A stretch of 6,563 nt of DNA from JANRKT01 sp033763355 (GTDB lineage: Bacteria; Bacteroidota; Bacteroidia; Chitinophagales; Chitinophagaceae): assembly GCA_033763355.1 (NCBI GenBank), contig JANRKT010000114.1:1-6563 (forward strand). The letters are read 5' to 3'. The translations under genes and the position numbers were made by a program. Every line of letters begins with the position of its first letter. Position 1 is the stretch's first letter. Positions 5,646-6,563 of the stretch are shown here, piece after piece. The notes beneath the pieces were generated by a model. It was not told the origin of the DNA. It saw only the letters and a list, made by a program, of their open reading frames with translations, and did not search any database.

Positions 5646-5981
5646 ATGATGAACCTGAATTTAGTTTTATTACAAGCTCCCGGGGGTGCCGGAACAATGC
5701 AATTCCTCTTGCTTGGGGGTATGATTCTTGTGTTTTATTTTTTTATGATCCGTCCGCAAACACAAAAAGCAAAAAAAGCAAAGCAGTTCCAGCAAAACCT
5801 GCAGAAAGGGGATAAGATTGTAACCATTGCCGGCATACATGGTACGATATATAAAGTAAATGACGATGGCACCATACAAATGGAAACAAGCCCCGGCAGC
5901 TACATGAAAATTGAAAAAAGCGCCATCAGTATGGAGTGGAGCATGCAGCAGAGCAAAGAGGCTGCAGCGGCTGCAAAGTAA
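5646..5981 (+). CDS. yajC: Preprotein translocase subunit YajC
   Basis: Small inner-membrane protein associated with SecD-SecF that assists Sec-dependent export. It has 111 residues, normal for the family. A short N-terminal periplasmic segment rich in Gly/Pro leads to one transmembrane helix (about 18-34, MQFLLLGGMILVFYFFM) and then the family hallmark IRPQTQKAKKAKQF (35-48). The cytoplasmic domain follows, with LQKGDKIVTIAGIHGTIYKV (52-71) and a strand pair to about residue 97. The C-terminus is Ala/Lys-rich (EAAAAAK). The start could be either of two adjacent ATG codons (5646 or 5649). It lies 17 bases after the DUF1573 gene and is followed by a terminator, so it is probably last in the nusB-DUF1573-yajC unit. 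Confidence 0.96.
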   Translation: MMNLNLVLLQAPGGAGTMQFLLLGGMILVFYFFMIRPQTQKAKKAKQFQQNLQKGDKIVTIAGIHGTIYKVNDDGTIQMETSPGSYMKIEKSAISMEWSMQQSKEAAAAAK

Positions 5982-6009
5982 AGTATGAGGTGGACCGCAT
6001 TTAATAAAC

Positions 6010-6039
6010 CCGGAACTGTTGATTGGTTCCGGTTTTTTT
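6010..6039 (+). terminator. Intrinsic terminator after yajC
   Basis: CCGGAAC (6010-6016) pairs perfectly with GTTCCGG (6026-6032) around a 9-base loop, followed by TTTTTTT (6033-6039). It begins 28 bases after the yajC stop codon and should end the nusB-DUF1573-yajC transcript. Confidence 0.88.
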
Positions 6040-6049
6040 ATTCCTGCTT

Positions 6050-6093
6050 GTTCCATGTTCCATGATACAGGTTACACCTCCCTGTAACCTGTA
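6050..6093. repeat. Tandem heptamer plus 11-bp perfect inverted repeat
   Basis: GTTCCAT occurs twice in tandem (6050-6056, 6057-6063). Immediately after it, TACAGGTTACA (6066-6076) and TGTAACCTGTA (6083-6093) form a perfect 11-bp inverted repeat around CCTCCC. There is no T run afterwards, so it is not a standard terminator. It lies between the yajC terminator and coaE and may be an intergenic repetitive palindrome or an operator for coaE. Confidence 0.7.
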
Positions 6094-6126
6094 ACAATAA
6101 TTATTCTTAACTTGATTTTTTTCCTC

Positions 6127-6563
6127 ATGCTCAGGATCGGTCTCACAGGCGGCATAGGCAGCGGCAAAAGCACTGTAGCCAGGGTATTTGAAGTACTGGG
6201 CATACCTGTTTATTATGCAGATGAAGCCGCCAGGCGGATGATGAATGAAGATGAAGAACTGAAACAACAGATCATTCAGCTTTTTGGTGAAGAGGCTTAT
6301 GCCGGTAACAAGCTTAACCGTTCTTATATTTCTTCGGTGGTATTTAACGACAAGGAAAAATTAAACCAACTGAACGCATTGGTTCATCCTGCTACCATAA
6401 GGGACGGTGAAACCTGGATGAAAAAACAAAACACAGCATATGCTATTAAAGAAGCCGCTTTGATTTTTGAAAGCGGTACGCATGAACACCTTGATTATGT
6501 AATTGGTGTTTCAGCCCCGCAACCGCTGCGCATATTGCGTGTAATGCAGCGGGATAATGTGAG
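6127..6563 (+). CDS. coaE: Dephospho-CoA kinase CoaE (5' part, cut by window end)
   Basis: Catalyses the last step of coenzyme A synthesis: ATP-dependent phosphorylation of the 3'-hydroxyl of dephospho-CoA, in the cytoplasm. The window holds 145 codons plus two bases; the family is usually about 200 residues, so about a quarter is missing off the right edge. Visible are the N-terminal P-loop GLTGGIGSGKST (5-16), the acceptor-site segment VYYADEAAR (28-36) with the conserved Asp32, LNALVHP (82-88), the motif EAALIFESG (109-117) and the start of the lid region, RILRVMQRDN (135-144). The ATG at 6127 places the P-loop at the usual distance from the N-terminus. The terminator and a repeat lie between it and yajC, so it probably has its own promoter, but no clear TAnnTTTG element was found. 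Confidence 0.96.
   Translation, partial: MLRIGLTGGIGSGKSTVARVFEVLGIPVYYADEAARRMMNEDEELKQQIIQLFGEEAYAGNKLNRSYISSVVFNDKEKLNQLNALVHPATIRDGETWMKKQNTAYAIKEAALIFESGTHEHLDYVIGVSAPQPLRILRVMQRDNV

Noticed and set aside
5670..6056. Minus-strand open frame of 128 codons opposite yajC
   Set aside because: It is a shadow of yajC and runs through the terminator; the product is Cys/His/Phe-rich with no domain.
1..6563. CRISPR array, tRNA or rRNA gene, phage or transposase gene
   Set aside because: I saw no regularly spaced repeats, cloverleaf-like segments, rRNA-like stretches or mobile-element proteins on either strand.

Overview
The window looks like ordinary chromosomal DNA of a member of the Bacteroidota, most likely near the Chitinophagaceae. 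The evidence is threefold: protein sequences typical of that phylum (a NusB of about 308 residues, and a DUF1573 lipoprotein between nusB and yajC), several promoter elements of the Bacteroidota form TAnnTTTG, and a general lack of strong Shine-Dalgarno sequences. The family-level placement is inference; no rRNA or other marker is present.

Layout. The left half is on the minus strand: a YbiT-like ABC-F ATPase (22-1647), then a 220-base gap holding its promoter, a long imperfect inverted repeat and the groL terminator, then groL (1868-3505) and groS (3602-3883), transcribed groS-groL. A 320-base divergent region (3884-4203) follows, with a groS promoter element on one strand, a well-formed nusB promoter on the other, and several short dyads and 9-mer repeats. 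The right half is on the plus strand: nusB (4204-5130), a DUF1573 lipoprotein (5158-5628) and yajC (5646-5981), closed by an intrinsic terminator (6010-6039). After a repeat-bearing gap comes the 5' part of coaE (from 6127), cut by the window edge.

How the genes fit together. All seven genes are housekeeping functions: ribosome-associated ABC-F ATPase, GroEL/GroES protein folding, transcription antitermination (NusB), a surface or periplasmic DUF1573 protein, Sec-translocase accessory YajC, and the last step of coenzyme A synthesis (CoaE). nusB-DUF1573-yajC is probably one transcript, possibly with an internal promoter before the DUF1573 gene.

I see no phage, insertion-sequence transposase, CRISPR, toxin-antitoxin or defence genes, and no convincing new multi-gene system. 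The most notable points are the division of active and dead ATP sites in the ABC-F protein (one intact composite site, and one site degenerate in Walker A, signature and catalytic glutamate together), two palindromic intergenic elements (1690-1803 and 6066-6093), and a cluster of DnaA-box-like 9-mers between the divergent groS and nusB genes.
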